In this document: one piece after another, positions 33,253 through 42,321 of the stretch
Layout: every line of letters starts with the position of its first letter
Numbering within the stretch: the first letter of the stretch is position 1
Assembly: GCA_964372465.1 (NCBI GenBank)
Contig: CAYJRA010000001.1
Coordinates: forward strand, 62,001 to 126,000
Length of the DNA: 64,000 nt
From: JAGVVZ01 sp964372465
Lineage (GTDB): Archaea; Aenigmatarchaeota; Aenigmatarchaeia; CG10238-14
Direction of reading: 5' to 3'
Made by a program: the position numbers and the translations under genes
The notes under the pieces: model-generated
Told to the model about the DNA's origin: nothing
Database searches by the model: none
The model's input: the letters and a program-made list of their open reading frames with translations, nothing else

Positions 33253-34771
33253 GTTCTTTCCCCCCTTTCTTCTTAATCATATCCTGCAATTTAGCTAAAA
33301 TAGGTTCTGGTTTCGTATCCGCCAATTTCCCCAGAGCACCAGCCACTTCAGGTATATACCTCTCAAATATCTCTCTTCTTCTTAGTTGCATTTCAGCCTT
33401 TCTTTTCCCGGAGACATGCATCTGCAGTTTACGACCGACTTCCTGCAATCCCAACTTAATCTCTTTGATTATGTCAGGATATGATGCTATTGCTTGCTTG
33501 CTCTCAGAAACAAAAGGAACCCACACAGAAGCCATATGAACCATTATAACTACCGGGCCCGAAGGCAGTGTTTTCCCCGATTGCTGTAACCCATATCTTT
33601 TCCAGTCTGTGGTGGCAACAGACTTAGTTATCGCACAGTCACCAGATTGATATAGCAATGGAACTCTGTTTGCAAATCTTAACAGGTCACCGTTTTGATC
33701 TTGCGGTAGTTCGCCGCCATATGCAATGCCGCATTCTATAACAAAAGGATTACCTCTATAAACAGAAGGAGGTCTGGTTATTGCTGCAAAGAACTCTGCC
33801 TTTATTTCCTTTTGTAACCCCTTCAACAGCAACTCTTCACCTAAAGGCGATAGGCAATCGGTTGGTGGTCTCATCAACTGAACCTTGTGCATAGCCTTGA
33901 ATATCTTATCAGAATCTTCAACGCCAAGCCTTTTTGGAGAAATGTTTGGATCTATTCCCCCCAATTTGCATATTTCCTCAGCGGAATTTCTGCCGACCCT
34001 GCTGAAATCATTGGTCATAAACGATAGAACAGTTCGCGAATTTGTGTTTTCTGCCATTCTCCTTAAAATACCTAGCTCTATACCATGCGGATGTGGCTTG
34101 ATCTCTTTTGGCATCGGCGGCAACACATTAGCTCCCCTAGGAAATTCTATCTTACCGTTTGGTCCCTCGAACGTTATTTCTGCATATGGGTTTGCAATGG
34201 CGATCTGCTTCACATATTCAACGACCGATTGCTTATTCTCAATGAATCTCCCTTCTATTTCCATTTCTATCTTCAGGCCGTGCCATTCCTTCCCATCTTC
34301 AATCAATCTGTGATTCAATATCTGCGGTTCGTTTTTCTTAACATCTATCATTAGCTCGTAATATGAGGTTTTACCATTACCCGTACTGGATATGATTGTG
34401 GTTGGTTTGCCAGTAGTCAACTGTGCGTAAAGGACTGCTCCACTAGCACCGATGCCTTGTTGTCCGCGTGACTGAGCCAGTTTAAAGAATTTACTTCCAT
34501 AAAGCAGTTTTCCCATAGTATAAGGTATTTGTTTGTCTACTATTCCAGGCCCGTTGTCCTTAACCATGACATTGAATTTCTCGCTCGTATTTGGCTTTAC
34601 CTCTATCCATATTCTAGGAAGAATCCTAGCTTGCTCTGCTGCATCCAGCGAGTTGTCTACTAACTCTTTCACTACTGTGGCCAACGCCTTCGTAGGATTA
34701 TCGTAACCTAACAAGTGCCTGTTTCTTTCAAAGAATTCTGACACAGATACTTCTCTATGCTCCTTTGCCAT
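33227..34771 (-). CDS. top6B: DNA topoisomerase VI subunit B
   Basis: A 514-residue GHKL ATPase subunit. Bergerat motifs are ELVDNSLDAAEQ near 36-47, VKDNGPGIV near 69-77 and SRGQQGIGASGAV near 99-111. The helix-2-turn-helix and transducer domains follow, with the switch Lys in GKTLPSGP near 390-400. It is on the short side and lacks an Ig-like C-terminal domain, as in many archaea. It is upstream of, and overlapping with, top6A. Confidence 0.95.
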   Translation of the reverse strand: MAKEHREVSVSEFFERNRHLLGYDNPTKALATVVKELVDNSLDAAEQARILPRIWIEVKPNTSEKFNVMVKDNGPGIVDKQIPYTMGKLLYGSKFFKLAQSRGQQGIGASGAVLYAQLTTGKPTTIISSTGNGKTSYYELMIDVKKNEPQILNHRLIEDGKEWHGLKIEMEIEGRFIENKQSVVEYVKQIAIANPYAEITFEGPNGKIEFPRGANVLPPMPKEIKPHPHGIELGILRRMAENTNSRTVLSFMTNDFSRVGRNSAEEICKLGGIDPNISPKRLGVEDSDKIFKAMHKVQLMRPPTDCLSPLGEELLLKGLQKEIKAEFFAAITRPPSVYRGNPFVIECGIAYGGELPQDQNGDLLRFANRVPLLYQSGDCAITKSVATTDWKRYGLQQSGKTLPSGPVVIMVHMASVWVPFVSESKQAIASYPDIIKEIKLGLQEVGRKLQMHVSGKRKAEMQLRRREIFERYIPEVAGALGKLADTKPEPILAKLQDMIKKKGGKELVGNEEKT

Positions 34772-34801
34772 TTCTTCAGCTGTTTTGGTAACTTCCGCTA
34801 T

Positions 34802-35293
34802 TCAAACCACCTTGTTTCTTTCTAACCATCTATACAATGTCTTATGCGTGCTGCCCTCTATCACCATCATTATGGCTTCTTTGGCTGATGACACATATAA
34901 CCACTTTCCTATTATTCCAATGGTTTTCCCGAAGATTGAGATTTTAGTATTAGTATAATCTTCTATATATTTCTTTGTTTTTCCCCCAGTTCCTATTATC
35001 CTACCTTTTATTATTTTTATTCTATTATCAGATTTGGTGAAGTTTGTTAAGTCAACGACCTCTAAGCCGTAATCATCTTCCAATAAATGCAGCGAATCTT
35101 CGACCGCAAATCCCCTGCCAAAGGCTTTTAATATGTTTTTAGCCACATACACGTCTACGCTTTCCCCCTCTATAGTTATATCTTCATCTATTTTAATCTT
35201 TGTTTTAGTGCTTCTTTCAATCATTACTCTTATTTCAGGCCTTTTTTTAATTATATCTATTCTTTTATCAGGTATTTTTATAAAATCAATCAT
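34802..35293 (-). CDS. KH-domain rRNA-processing protein (Dim2/Pno1-like)
   Basis: A 163-residue protein with two KH domains. The second has IIKGRIIGTGGKTKKYIEDYTNTKISIFGKTIGIIG, with a GxxG loop degenerate to GTGG. Archaeal Dim2 assists 16S rRNA 3'-end maturation and binds aIF2 or Nob1. Its ATG overlaps the stop of RIO1 (ATGA). RIO1 acts in the same 30S maturation step, which supports the assignment. Confidence 0.85.
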   Translation of the reverse strand: MIDFIKIPDKRIDIIKKRPEIRVMIERSTKTKIKIDEDITIEGESVDVYVAKNILKAFGRGFAVEDSLHLLEDDYGLEVVDLTNFTKSDNRIKIIKGRIIGTGGKTKKYIEDYTNTKISIFGKTIGIIGKWLYVSSAKEAIMMVIEGSTHKTLYRWLERNKVV

Positions 35294-36012
35294 TTAATAC
35301 CTCCCTTTATTATTTCTGCTACAATTTCCTCCGTGTCTATGACCTTAACGCCCATTTTTGAAAAATATCTGTTTATATTTTCAACATCTCTTTTTAATAA
35401 ACCAAGTGATTCTTGGTTAGATAAAGGCATGCCGTGGCTTAAATCTATTATATAAGGCTTGTCATGAATGAGTATGTTGTATGCACTTAAGTCGCCGTGA
35501 ACCAGTCCTGCATTCACCATTTTTTTAATCTGGGTAATTATTTGTTTGTATAAAATATTATTTCCCAATTTAGTTTCAATCAATCTGGGAGCAGGTCTGT
35601 TGTCCTCACCAATAAAACCCATTACCAGCACGTTTTGTTTGTGAAAAATCGGCTTAGGCACATCAACACCACCATCATACGCCAAAGTCATATTTCTAAA
35701 TTCCCTTTGGCACCACAGGTTGGCGATGAAGTACTTATCTTTCTTCACCACCTTGAATCTATGATCGCCTATCAGATACTTCCACATATTTTTAAAATTA
35801 CATGCCTCTATTCTGTAAATCTTTATAGCTATAGGATTATCTGAATAATCTTTCCCCAAGAACACATTACTCTCTTTCCCTTCTTTTAGAATTGAGTTTA
35901 TACTCTTTATTTTTTTATTATTTATGAGGTTGTACAAATTGAGCAAAGTCCTCTTGTCAAAAACACCTTTTAAAATTTTGACACTTTTATCCCCGAATTG
36001 CAGTTTTGTCAT
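35290..36012 (-). CDS. rio1: RIO1-type serine/threonine kinase
   Basis: A 240-residue RIO kinase. The ATP-binding loop is KEGKESNVFLG near 43-53 with the lysine in IAIKIYRIE. The flexible loop and hinge contain VLVMGFIG. The catalytic loop is VHGDLSAYNIL near 169-179 and the metal loop is IDLSHG near 187-192. RIO1 acts as an ATPase in late 30S assembly. It lies in the aIF1A - RIO1 - KH neighbourhood, a conserved archaeal ribosome-biogenesis cluster. Confidence 0.92.
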   Translation of the reverse strand: MTKLQFGDKSVKILKGVFDKRTLLNLYNLINNKKIKSINSILKEGKESNVFLGKDYSDNPIAIKIYRIEACNFKNMWKYLIGDHRFKVVKKDKYFIANLWCQREFRNMTLAYDGGVDVPKPIFHKQNVLVMGFIGEDNRPAPRLIETKLGNNILYKQIITQIKKMVNAGLVHGDLSAYNILIHDKPYIIDLSHGMPLSNQESLGLLKRDVENINRYFSKMGVKVIDTEEIVAEIIKGGIK

Positions 36013-36063
36013 AACTATAGGATGCTAGCACAATTTAAGAAACTATATAATACCAAAAAAACA

Positions 36064-36387
36064 TCATTCAACTCTAAGATTCTTAATTAGATTATTTCTT
36101 TGAAGCCAATTGGCCTGTGTTTTTGTGTATCTCCAGGTGATATCAGCTCTGTTGTCAGGCATTGCTTTCCATGGTTCAACGATAACCAAATCACCCATTC
36201 TGATCCAAACCCTTTTCCTTAGCTTTCCTGGTATTCTTCCAATCCTTTCTTTCCCATCGTCACATTTAACTCTCAATTTATTAGAACCAAGCATCTGCTC
36301 TACTATCCCCAAAATTTCTCCTTCCCTTGGTTTTTTTGTTCTTGCTATTTCTTCCTCTTCTGTAATTGGTTGTCTATTCCTTTCCAT
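36064..36387 (-). CDS. eif1A: Translation initiation factor aIF1A
   Basis: A 107-residue OB-fold factor binding the ribosomal A site. GEILGIVEQMLGSNKLRVKCDDGKERIGRIPGK and RKRVWIRMGDLVIVEPW are family signatures, followed by a basic C-terminal helix. The N-terminal tail is basic. The start is at 36387. Confidence 0.96.
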   Translation of the reverse strand: MERNRQPITEEEEIARTKKPREGEILGIVEQMLGSNKLRVKCDDGKERIGRIPGKLRKRVWIRMGDLVIVEPWKAMPDNRADITWRYTKTQANWLQRNNLIKNLRVE

Positions 36388-36435
36388 TAAGCCACCTATA
36401 ACCTATAATACTTTCTTTGTAAACTTTTAAAGTAT

Positions 36436-36957
36436 ATGTCAATCACTGTTTTGCGTTTAGGCCACAGAATTTTCAGAGATCAGAGAATTACAACACATTG
36501 TGGTCTGACAGCACGGGCTTTTAATGCGGACTCAATGGTATATTGCGGTGAAAGAGATGAGGAAATGGAAAAAAGTATCAGAGAGGTTGTTGGCAGATGG
36601 GGGAATCCCTTTGAAATAAATTATGAGAAAAACTGGAAGCACTTTATTAAAAAATGCAGGGATGAAGGAAAGACGATTATTTTGCTGACGATGTACGGCG
36701 CTAATTTGTCTTCCATTAAAAATGAGTTGAAAAAAAAGGACATAATAGTTATAATTGGAAGCGAGAAAATACCGAGTGATATATACAGTCTTATCGATTA
36801 TCAAGTCTCGATAACAAACCAACCCATATCAGAAGTCTCGGCATTAGGTGTTTTTTTAGATAGATTTTTTGATAGAACTTCAGAGACAAAATTTAAAAAT
36901 GCAAAAATAGAGATCGTGCCACAATTAAAAGGCAAAAAAACTTTAAGCAAGCTTTAA
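36436..36957 (+). CDS. trm56: tRNA (cytidine-56) 2'-O-methyltransferase
   Basis: A 173-residue SPOUT-fold enzyme of the archaeal aTrm56 family, which makes Cm56 in the T loop. Characteristic motifs are VLRLGHRIFRDQRITTHCGLTARAF at the N-terminus and the knot segment IIVIIGSEKIPSDIYSLID followed by ITNQPISEVSALGVFLDR. It is divergent from aIF1A. The end overlaps the converging surface-protein gene by 15 bases. Confidence 0.95.
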   Translation: MSITVLRLGHRIFRDQRITTHCGLTARAFNADSMVYCGERDEEMEKSIREVVGRWGNPFEINYEKNWKHFIKKCRDEGKTIILLTMYGANLSSIKNELKKKDIIVIIGSEKIPSDIYSLIDYQVSITNQPISEVSALGVFLDRFFDRTSETKFKNAKIEIVPQLKGKKTLSKL

Positions 36958-37374
36958 CACATTTGCTATAATTTCATTCTGTAAATAAACACATGGGGAT
37001 TTTGTTATTATTTTTATGTTGTATTTGCCTTCGCTGCCTATGATTGGGCTCATATAAACAAAAACTTCTTCAGTTTGATTTGTGCCGAGTTTTGTTTTGT
37101 CTGGTTTTATGACAACCCAATCCGGACCATCTTTTGTAATTTGGAATTCATCTACCTGTCCTGTATTTTTCAAAACAGCCTTTACCAATTTTCCTTTACC
37201 AATCTCTAAATCCATGCTTTTAGCATCAACTTTCATTTCAGCTGAATAGTTCTTGCACTGGTCCAAAGCAGCTGTCAGTTGACTGAATTCAATAAAAGCA
37301 AAGTACGAACTCATCGATAAAGAAATTAGTGTGAGCAAAAAGGCCATCAAGCTTTTTGGATTCACTGCAATCAC
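36943..37374 (-). CDS. Anchored NEW3/CARDB-like surface protein
   Basis: A 143-residue protein with an N-terminal membrane helix (about 8-28) and one beta-sandwich (GKGKLVKAVLKNTGQVDEF through EEVFVYMSP) of the same type as the last repeat of the large surface protein two genes upstream. GTG start, with GTGA overlap of the preceding small gene's stop. Confidence 0.6.
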   Translation of the reverse strand: MIAVNPKSLMAFLLTLISLSMSSYFAFIEFSQLTAALDQCKNYSAEMKVDAKSMDLEIGKGKLVKAVLKNTGQVDEFQITKDGPDWVVIKPDKTKLGTNQTEEVFVYMSPIIGSEGKYNIKIITKSPCVYLQNEIIANVLKLA

Positions 37375-37529
37375 TTTAATAACAGAACTAAGGCATGAAT
37401 TAAATCAAGAACTCCCAATATCACTCCGGTAATAACAATAAAATATCCTAGTTTGGATCTTATCTTCGCTTCAAGTACAATTGATACAAAAAGAAGAAAA
37501 TTGGCTAACAATAAAATTTCAGTTAACAA
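37371..37529 (-). CDS. 52-residue two-helix membrane protein
   Basis: A short frame with two hydrophobic helices (about 3-18 and 29-51) separated by EAKIRSK. TTG start directly follows the TAG of the upstream gene, and its TGA overlaps the next GTG. The tight packing in a three-gene unit is the main support. Confidence 0.5.
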   Translation of the reverse strand: MLTEILLLANFLLFVSIVLEAKIRSKLGYFIVITGVILGVLDLIHALVLLLK

Positions 37530-38999
37530 CTAATCACCCTTCATTACAAAGAAATAAAGAGCTGAAAAAATGACAAGTGCAATACCAACAGCTACAACTA
37601 GAGCTGTCAACGACTTGTTTTGTAATAATTCAGATAATTTAGGTATTGTCAACTCTTGTTGAACAGTAGTCGTGGTCGTACTGTCTGCTAATGTTGTAGT
37701 AGAGCCTTCTTTCATTATGTTTACTTTTATTGTTTCAACATCCTTTGATTTTTCTGATTCAGCTGTTAAGTTGGTCTCATAAATTCCCATTGCACCATAC
37801 TCCGGGCTATAGTATGCGAATGTTTCTTGAGTCTCATTTCCAGTTAATGCTATGATTGTTGGTCTGACTGACACCCAAGGAACATCGGAATAAATTTTAA
37901 ATGAATCCTGTTTTGTTCCAAGATTTCTGATTTTCGCTTTTAATAGCATACCTTTCCCAGATTCTATTTGCACTTCATTCTTCTCTGGTTGCAAATCCAC
38001 GCCATAACATTTCTCAGCAATTATTTTTAGAGAATTCGTTTCAGATTTATGTGTCGATTTAGCTGAAAATTTAACTTCCATTTGTTTTTCTTCTCCGAGA
38101 GTCAACACAGTCGAAATTTTTTCTGTTTTTCCCGGCTTGATATCAACCGACTCGGAATAATTGAGATCGTCGATGGACACTGTGAATAAGTCATCCTTTG
38201 TGCCAGTATTCTCTATTTCAATTTCCAGTAAACTAGGTTCACTTACACATGTTTTGATTTCTTCGGGATATTTTAGTGCGAAGTCATGACAATTAGTCCT
38301 TTCAATTTCAACCGTTCTTTTGGAGCTGGCGTAACTATTTTCAGATTTAACATCCAATTCCAATGTTTTTATCCCGGGTTTATCATCACATGCCGCTTTT
38401 AATAATAATTCCATTTCTTTAGATTCACCGGATTTCAGAGTAAATTTACTTTCGCTTAGTTCAGCATAATTCGATGCATCTTGACTCAAAGTCAATGCAA
38501 CATTCTCTTCATATTTTCCTATATTTTCCACAACAATTGCCGAGGAGGCATTTTCACACAAACAAGCAGATAGTTTTTCAGGTGTTTTTATTTCCAATAT
38601 CCTATCTGGTTTTACTTTTAAAACAAAATCGACTGAAACATCGGATTTTCCTAATACGGATACGGCAGCATTATATTCAGCTTCTTTGGAATAGCAGTCA
38701 GCCGTTACAAATAGATAAACGGTTTTAGATTCTTGCGGGTTCAGAGAAACAGAATCATGTGTTAGTGTATACCATTCCTTTGGAATACCAACAATATCAA
38801 GATAAAAAGTGTCATTTTCTTCTCCCGAGTTTGTAATTAATATATCATACGTTGCAATTCCGCACGGAGAAGCTTCTAGTTGCTGAGGATAAACAGAAGC
38901 GTTTACAGAATAATTCTCTGTTAAGTCATCTGCTAAAACAAAAGGACTGATTATTACCAGTGACAAAAAGATAGATATTAAAAATTTGTTTTTCATCAT
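37530..38999 (-). CDS. Secreted multi-repeat surface protein with Thr stalk and C-terminal anchor
   Basis: A 489-residue protein. It has a signal peptide (FLISIFLSLVIISPFVLA). About four NEW3/CARDB-like Ig-fold repeats follow, each with an ...N(S/T)G..(D/E)(T/S)F pattern and a Cys pair. A Thr-rich stalk (near 435-450) precedes a C-terminal membrane helix. It resembles archaeal S-layer or adhesin-type proteins. First gene of a three-gene surface operon. Confidence 0.75.
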   Translation of the reverse strand: MMKNKFLISIFLSLVIISPFVLADDLTENYSVNASVYPQQLEASPCGIATYDILITNSGEENDTFYLDIVGIPKEWYTLTHDSVSLNPQESKTVYLFVTADCYSKEAEYNAAVSVLGKSDVSVDFVLKVKPDRILEIKTPEKLSACLCENASSAIVVENIGKYEENVALTLSQDASNYAELSESKFTLKSGESKEMELLLKAACDDKPGIKTLELDVKSENSYASSKRTVEIERTNCHDFALKYPEEIKTCVSEPSLLEIEIENTGTKDDLFTVSIDDLNYSESVDIKPGKTEKISTVLTLGEEKQMEVKFSAKSTHKSETNSLKIIAEKCYGVDLQPEKNEVQIESGKGMLLKAKIRNLGTKQDSFKIYSDVPWVSVRPTIIALTGNETQETFAYYSPEYGAMGIYETNLTAESEKSKDVETIKVNIMKEGSTTTLADSTTTTTVQQELTIPKLSELLQNKSLTALVVAVGIALVIFSALYFFVMKGD

Positions 39000-39108
39000 A
39001 TCTACTTAAATAAAGACGTAAATAAAGAATTTATCCCCTTTGGAGAAAGGTTTAATAATGTTTGCTAAACTTAAAGAGAAAAAAATACAATACAAATTAG
39101 AAAAATAT

Positions 39109-39215
39109 GCCTCGATAGCTCAGTTCGGTAGAGCATCTGACTTGTATATGATCTGACGATAAAAAGATGAATGAAAGAGATCAGAGGGTCGCGAGTTCAA
39201 GTCTCGCTCGAGGCT
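39109..39215 (+). tRNA. tRNA-Thr (TGT) with intron
   Basis: Acceptor GCCTCGA (39109-39115) pairs with TCGAGGC (39208-39214), discriminator T. D arm AGCTCAGTTCGGTAGAGC is normal. Anticodon stem TCTGA (39136-39140) pairs with TCAGA (39181-39185). The loop starts CT TGT A, with the anticodon at 39143-39145. About 33 bases (39147-39179) form an intron at position 37/38. T stem GCGAG/CTCGC is normal. Confidence 0.92.
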
Positions 39216-39263
39216 TTTCTTATTAAATTTTATTACTAGTTGCCAAATTGCTCTAATATTTTT

Positions 39264-39280
39264 GAAAGATTTATATACTT
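39264..39280 (+). promoter_or_regulatory. BRE/TATA promoter of the PEP-synthase-like gene
   Basis: GAAAGATTTATATACTT combines a purine-rich BRE with a strong TATA box. It lies about 30-45 bases before the ATG at 39309, predicting a short-leader mRNA. Confidence 0.65.
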
Positions 39281-39308
39281 GTTTTAGAGTAATATCGAAT
39301 GTGTTTTA

Positions 39309-41378
39309 ATGGTAAAAAGAAAATTCATAGCTAAAGTAACAAAGGATTTTGATTATTCGTTTGCGAATGGTTTTAGAACGAAGAAAATTGAAGGATTAGT
39401 CACTATTAACAAAACAGGTCTTCCTATAGCAGACGCATATATCATAGATCCAGATCTTTATGTTGAATATAAGAAAACTAAGAAATTCCCTTCATCCTTT
39501 GAAGATGAGTTAAAAGGAGCAATAAAAGAACTTATGAGAAAATTCAAGTCCACTTCTTTGAGAACATGTTTTAAATTCACCGGGTTCGAAAATCCAAGAG
39601 CAGTTCCTAGTTATAGAAATTTAACTAGAGAAAGAGATGTTTTAAGCAAAATAATAGATGCTTACAAAGTAGGTGAAAAAATAGCAAAAGACAATAAAAT
39701 TACTGAATATCAACTTGGCCTCATATTGCAGGGGAGAGTTAATGCTAAGAGCGGAGGCATAGTAGTTGCAGACATTGAAAAGGAAAAAATATGCATGATT
39801 GAAGCATGCTGGGGCGATGCTAATCTTATTGCTCTGGGCGAAGAGTGGTTTGATACATTTTGGATTAACGATAAACTTGAGATTGTAGAGAAGACAGTTA
39901 GAAATAAAGAGATAGGTTATTTCTTCGTTGGCACAGAGAGAAAAAAGTTGCATATCGAGGAGAAAAAGAAAACAATCCCATGCTTGTCGGACGATGAAAT
40001 AATAAAAATAGCAGAATATTCCTTAAAGGCAGCCAAATATCACAAATCTAACGTAGAGATAGAGTTTATGATCGATAATAGTGGAAGAATAGAGATGTAT
40101 GAACTTCAAATTAAACCAGGTTTTACTCTTTTCAAACCAGATTCAACTATCATAAAAGGAGACGTTATTTTAAAGGGGTTGGTGGCTTCATCTGGAATTG
40201 CAGAGGGAAAAGTAAGGATAGTAAAAGAAGAGTATGATCTAAAGAAAATATCCAAAGGTGACATAGTGGTCATTCACACATCAATGATGTCCACATTTAA
40301 CTCTCTCCCTATTATGAAAAATGCGGCAGCTATTATAACAGATTCCGGCGGACTGACATCTCATTTGTCAACAGTGGCTAAAGAGTTTGGCATCCCGTGC
40401 ATTGTCGGAACCAAAAGAGCCACCGAAATTTTGAAAGATGGAATGATAGTGATAGTTAACGGCGAAGAAGGAGAAATTTTCCAAAAAAATGAATATACAA
40501 AAGAATTGGATTCAGATAGTAGAGTAGTTTGGTTGAATGATTCAGAAATAAAAGTAAATTCAATCGGCAACAAAGCACTGAATCTTATTAATATGATTCA
40601 ATTGGGATTACCAGTACCGGAAGGTTTTATTGTTACAACAAAAGCATTTTCTGACTTTTTAAATGAAAATAAACTGGCACAAAAAATAAACAAAAAACTA
40701 TCCAACATTAACATTGAAAGTTTAGAAAAATTAGAAAATGAAATGAGAGATGATGTTAGAAAAGGAAAGTTCCCACAACACCTGAAAGAAGAGATTTTGA
40801 AGTCATTCAAAGAATTAAAGAAACGTTATCCAAAGGTAGCTGTAAGATCTTCATCCAATTGTGAAGATAGCGTAAAAGCATCTTTTGCCGGCATGTTTGA
40901 AACGTTTTTGTTTGTTGATAATGAAGACACTCTTTTAAAATCAATTAGAGATTGTTGGTCATCTGTTTATAGAGGTAGCGTGATACTTTATGCTTTAAAA
41001 CAAGGCATACTACCCAGGAACATTAGAATGGCCGTGGCTGTCCAAGGAATGATAGATGCAGACAAAGCAGGCGTTGTGTTTACTAAGGATATATGGGAAT
41101 CAAATAAAGACGCCATTTTAATAGAAGCTTCCCACGGAATAGGAGAAAATGTTGTTGGCGGAATAAAAAACCCAGATAGATATGTTGTAAATAAAAATAA
41201 TTCTAAAGTGATCAAACAGGAAGTCGGCGATGATGGAATTCTAACTAAAAACGAAATTACAGAATTAACAAAATTTGCCATTATTTTAGAAAATCATTTT
41301 GGTTACCCTCAAGATATAGAATGGGCAATAAAAGACGGCAAAGTGTATCTTCTTCAGTCCAGACCCATAGTTGTTTAA
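39309..41378 (+). CDS. PEP-synthase-like protein: swivelling His domain between two ATP-grasp regions
   Basis: A 689-residue phosphotransferase-type protein. Residues 1-280 resemble a degenerate ATP-grasp C-lobe (LILQGRVNAKSGGIVVADI, VEIEFMIDNSGRIEMYELQ). Residues 285-395 are a swivelling phosphohistidine domain with GGLTSHLSTVAKEFGIPCIVGT (His352). Residues about 405-689 are a full PPDK-type ATP-binding domain (IGNKALNLINM, VAVRSSSNCEDSVKASFAGMFET, QDIEWAIKDGKVYLLQSRP). The PEP-binding TIM barrel is absent. PEP synthase has the order ATP-grasp, His, barrel. The acceptor is unknown; it may act in trans or resemble rifampicin phosphotransferase chemistry. Confidence 0.8.
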   Translation: MVKRKFIAKVTKDFDYSFANGFRTKKIEGLVTINKTGLPIADAYIIDPDLYVEYKKTKKFPSSFEDELKGAIKELMRKFKSTSLRTCFKFTGFENPRAVPSYRNLTRERDVLSKIIDAYKVGEKIAKDNKITEYQLGLILQGRVNAKSGGIVVADIEKEKICMIEACWGDANLIALGEEWFDTFWINDKLEIVEKTVRNKEIGYFFVGTERKKLHIEEKKKTIPCLSDDEIIKIAEYSLKAAKYHKSNVEIEFMIDNSGRIEMYELQIKPGFTLFKPDSTIIKGDVILKGLVASSGIAEGKVRIVKEEYDLKKISKGDIVVIHTSMMSTFNSLPIMKNAAAIITDSGGLTSHLSTVAKEFGIPCIVGTKRATEILKDGMIVIVNGEEGEIFQKNEYTKELDSDSRVVWLNDSEIKVNSIGNKALNLINMIQLGLPVPEGFIVTTKAFSDFLNENKLAQKINKKLSNINIESLEKLENEMRDDVRKGKFPQHLKEEILKSFKELKKRYPKVAVRSSSNCEDSVKASFAGMFETFLFVDNEDTLLKSIRDCWSSVYRGSVILYALKQGILPRNIRMAVAVQGMIDADKAGVVFTKDIWESNKDAILIEASHGIGENVVGGIKNPDRYVVNKNNSKVIKQEVGDDGILTKNEITELTKFAIILENHFGYPQDIEWAIKDGKVYLLQSRPIVV

Positions 41379-41426
41379 TGATTAATTTTCTGAAAAATTT
41401 TAAAGATAAAATATAAAATAGAAATT

Positions 41427-41648
41427 ATGCAAGAACAATTATTTTTGATTGGCATAGCATTAATTTTTATCGGTATTTTCATCATAGTTATAGCTTCTTT
41501 GCTGTCTGGTTCTAGTAAAGTTGAATATGGAGTAGGTGGACTCATTGGAATAATACCTTTCGGATTTGGTAATAGTCCAAGGATTGTATATACTATAATA
41601 GCCCTGAGCTTGATTAGCCTGGTTATACTCTTTTTGTTAAATAGATGA
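41427..41648 (+). CDS. DUF131 small membrane protein
   Basis: A 73-residue protein with two membrane helices flanking GGLIGIIPFGFGNSPR, the DUF131/TIGR00304 pattern found across archaea. The function is unknown. Its end overlaps the converging PHP gene by 12 bases. Confidence 0.8.
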   Translation: MQEQLFLIGIALIFIGIFIIVIASLLSGSSKVEYGVGGLIGIIPFGFGNSPRIVYTIIALSLISLVILFLLNR

Positions 41649-42278
41649 GCTATCAAAAAAGTCGATTATATTAGAAAATTTATATGACCAAGGACTTTCC
41701 AAACCACCAATTTTCGTTCTTCTCTTTTTGATATCTTTTATTGGATTATCACATATGGTATAAGCCAAACCAACATTTCTTAATGAGTGGGCATCAGAAC
41801 CTGCCGTTTTCCCAAGTTTAAAAACGTCTGCCACTTTATCAGCTAATTCCGTATAGACACCCAAATCAAAGGAATTTAACACTTCAATTCCATCAAACAT
41901 TCTCAATTCATTCAGAGATTTTTTATATCTAAGAATTGGAAGTAGAGTGAAAGGATGTGGGACTATACATACAGCATCGTTTTCTTTTACTTCATCAATA
42001 AGTTCTAAGATATTTTTTGTTTTTGGTACGTATTCCATTCCAAGAATAAGAACCTCTTCTATTTCATGGCATTGAACTTCAAATCCAGGAACTACCAGAA
42101 AATCTCTGTCTTTATTCTCCATCCTTACTTTATTATAACCATTTAATGTAAAATCATCAGTAATAGCTATACCACCCAAACGTCTTCTCTTAGCCATTTT
42201 TATTATATTTTTGGGTTTCATGTTAGAATTAAAAATACCCCTTGTATGGTTAGTATGGCAGTGAAGATCTATTTTCAT
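41637..42278 (-). CDS. PHP-domain metal-dependent phosphoesterase
   Basis: A 213-residue PHP protein from the ATG at 42278. Motifs are DLHCHTNHTRG near 3-13, AITDDFTL, PGFEVQCHE, IVPHPF and AGSDAHSLRNVG, which together give the metal ligands of the fold. It resembles archaeal stand-alone PHP hydrolases of unknown substrate. Confidence 0.85.
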   Translation of the reverse strand: MKIDLHCHTNHTRGIFNSNMKPKNIIKMAKRRRLGGIAITDDFTLNGYNKVRMENKDRDFLVVPGFEVQCHEIEEVLILGMEYVPKTKNILELIDEVKENDAVCIVPHPFTLLPILRYKKSLNELRMFDGIEVLNSFDLGVYTELADKVADVFKLGKTAGSDAHSLRNVGLAYTICDNPIKDIKKRRTKIGGLESPWSYKFSNIIDFFDSSSI

Positions 42279-42321
42279 AGAACTAATTATATTATTCAAA
42301 TTAAAAAATCAAATATTAGTT

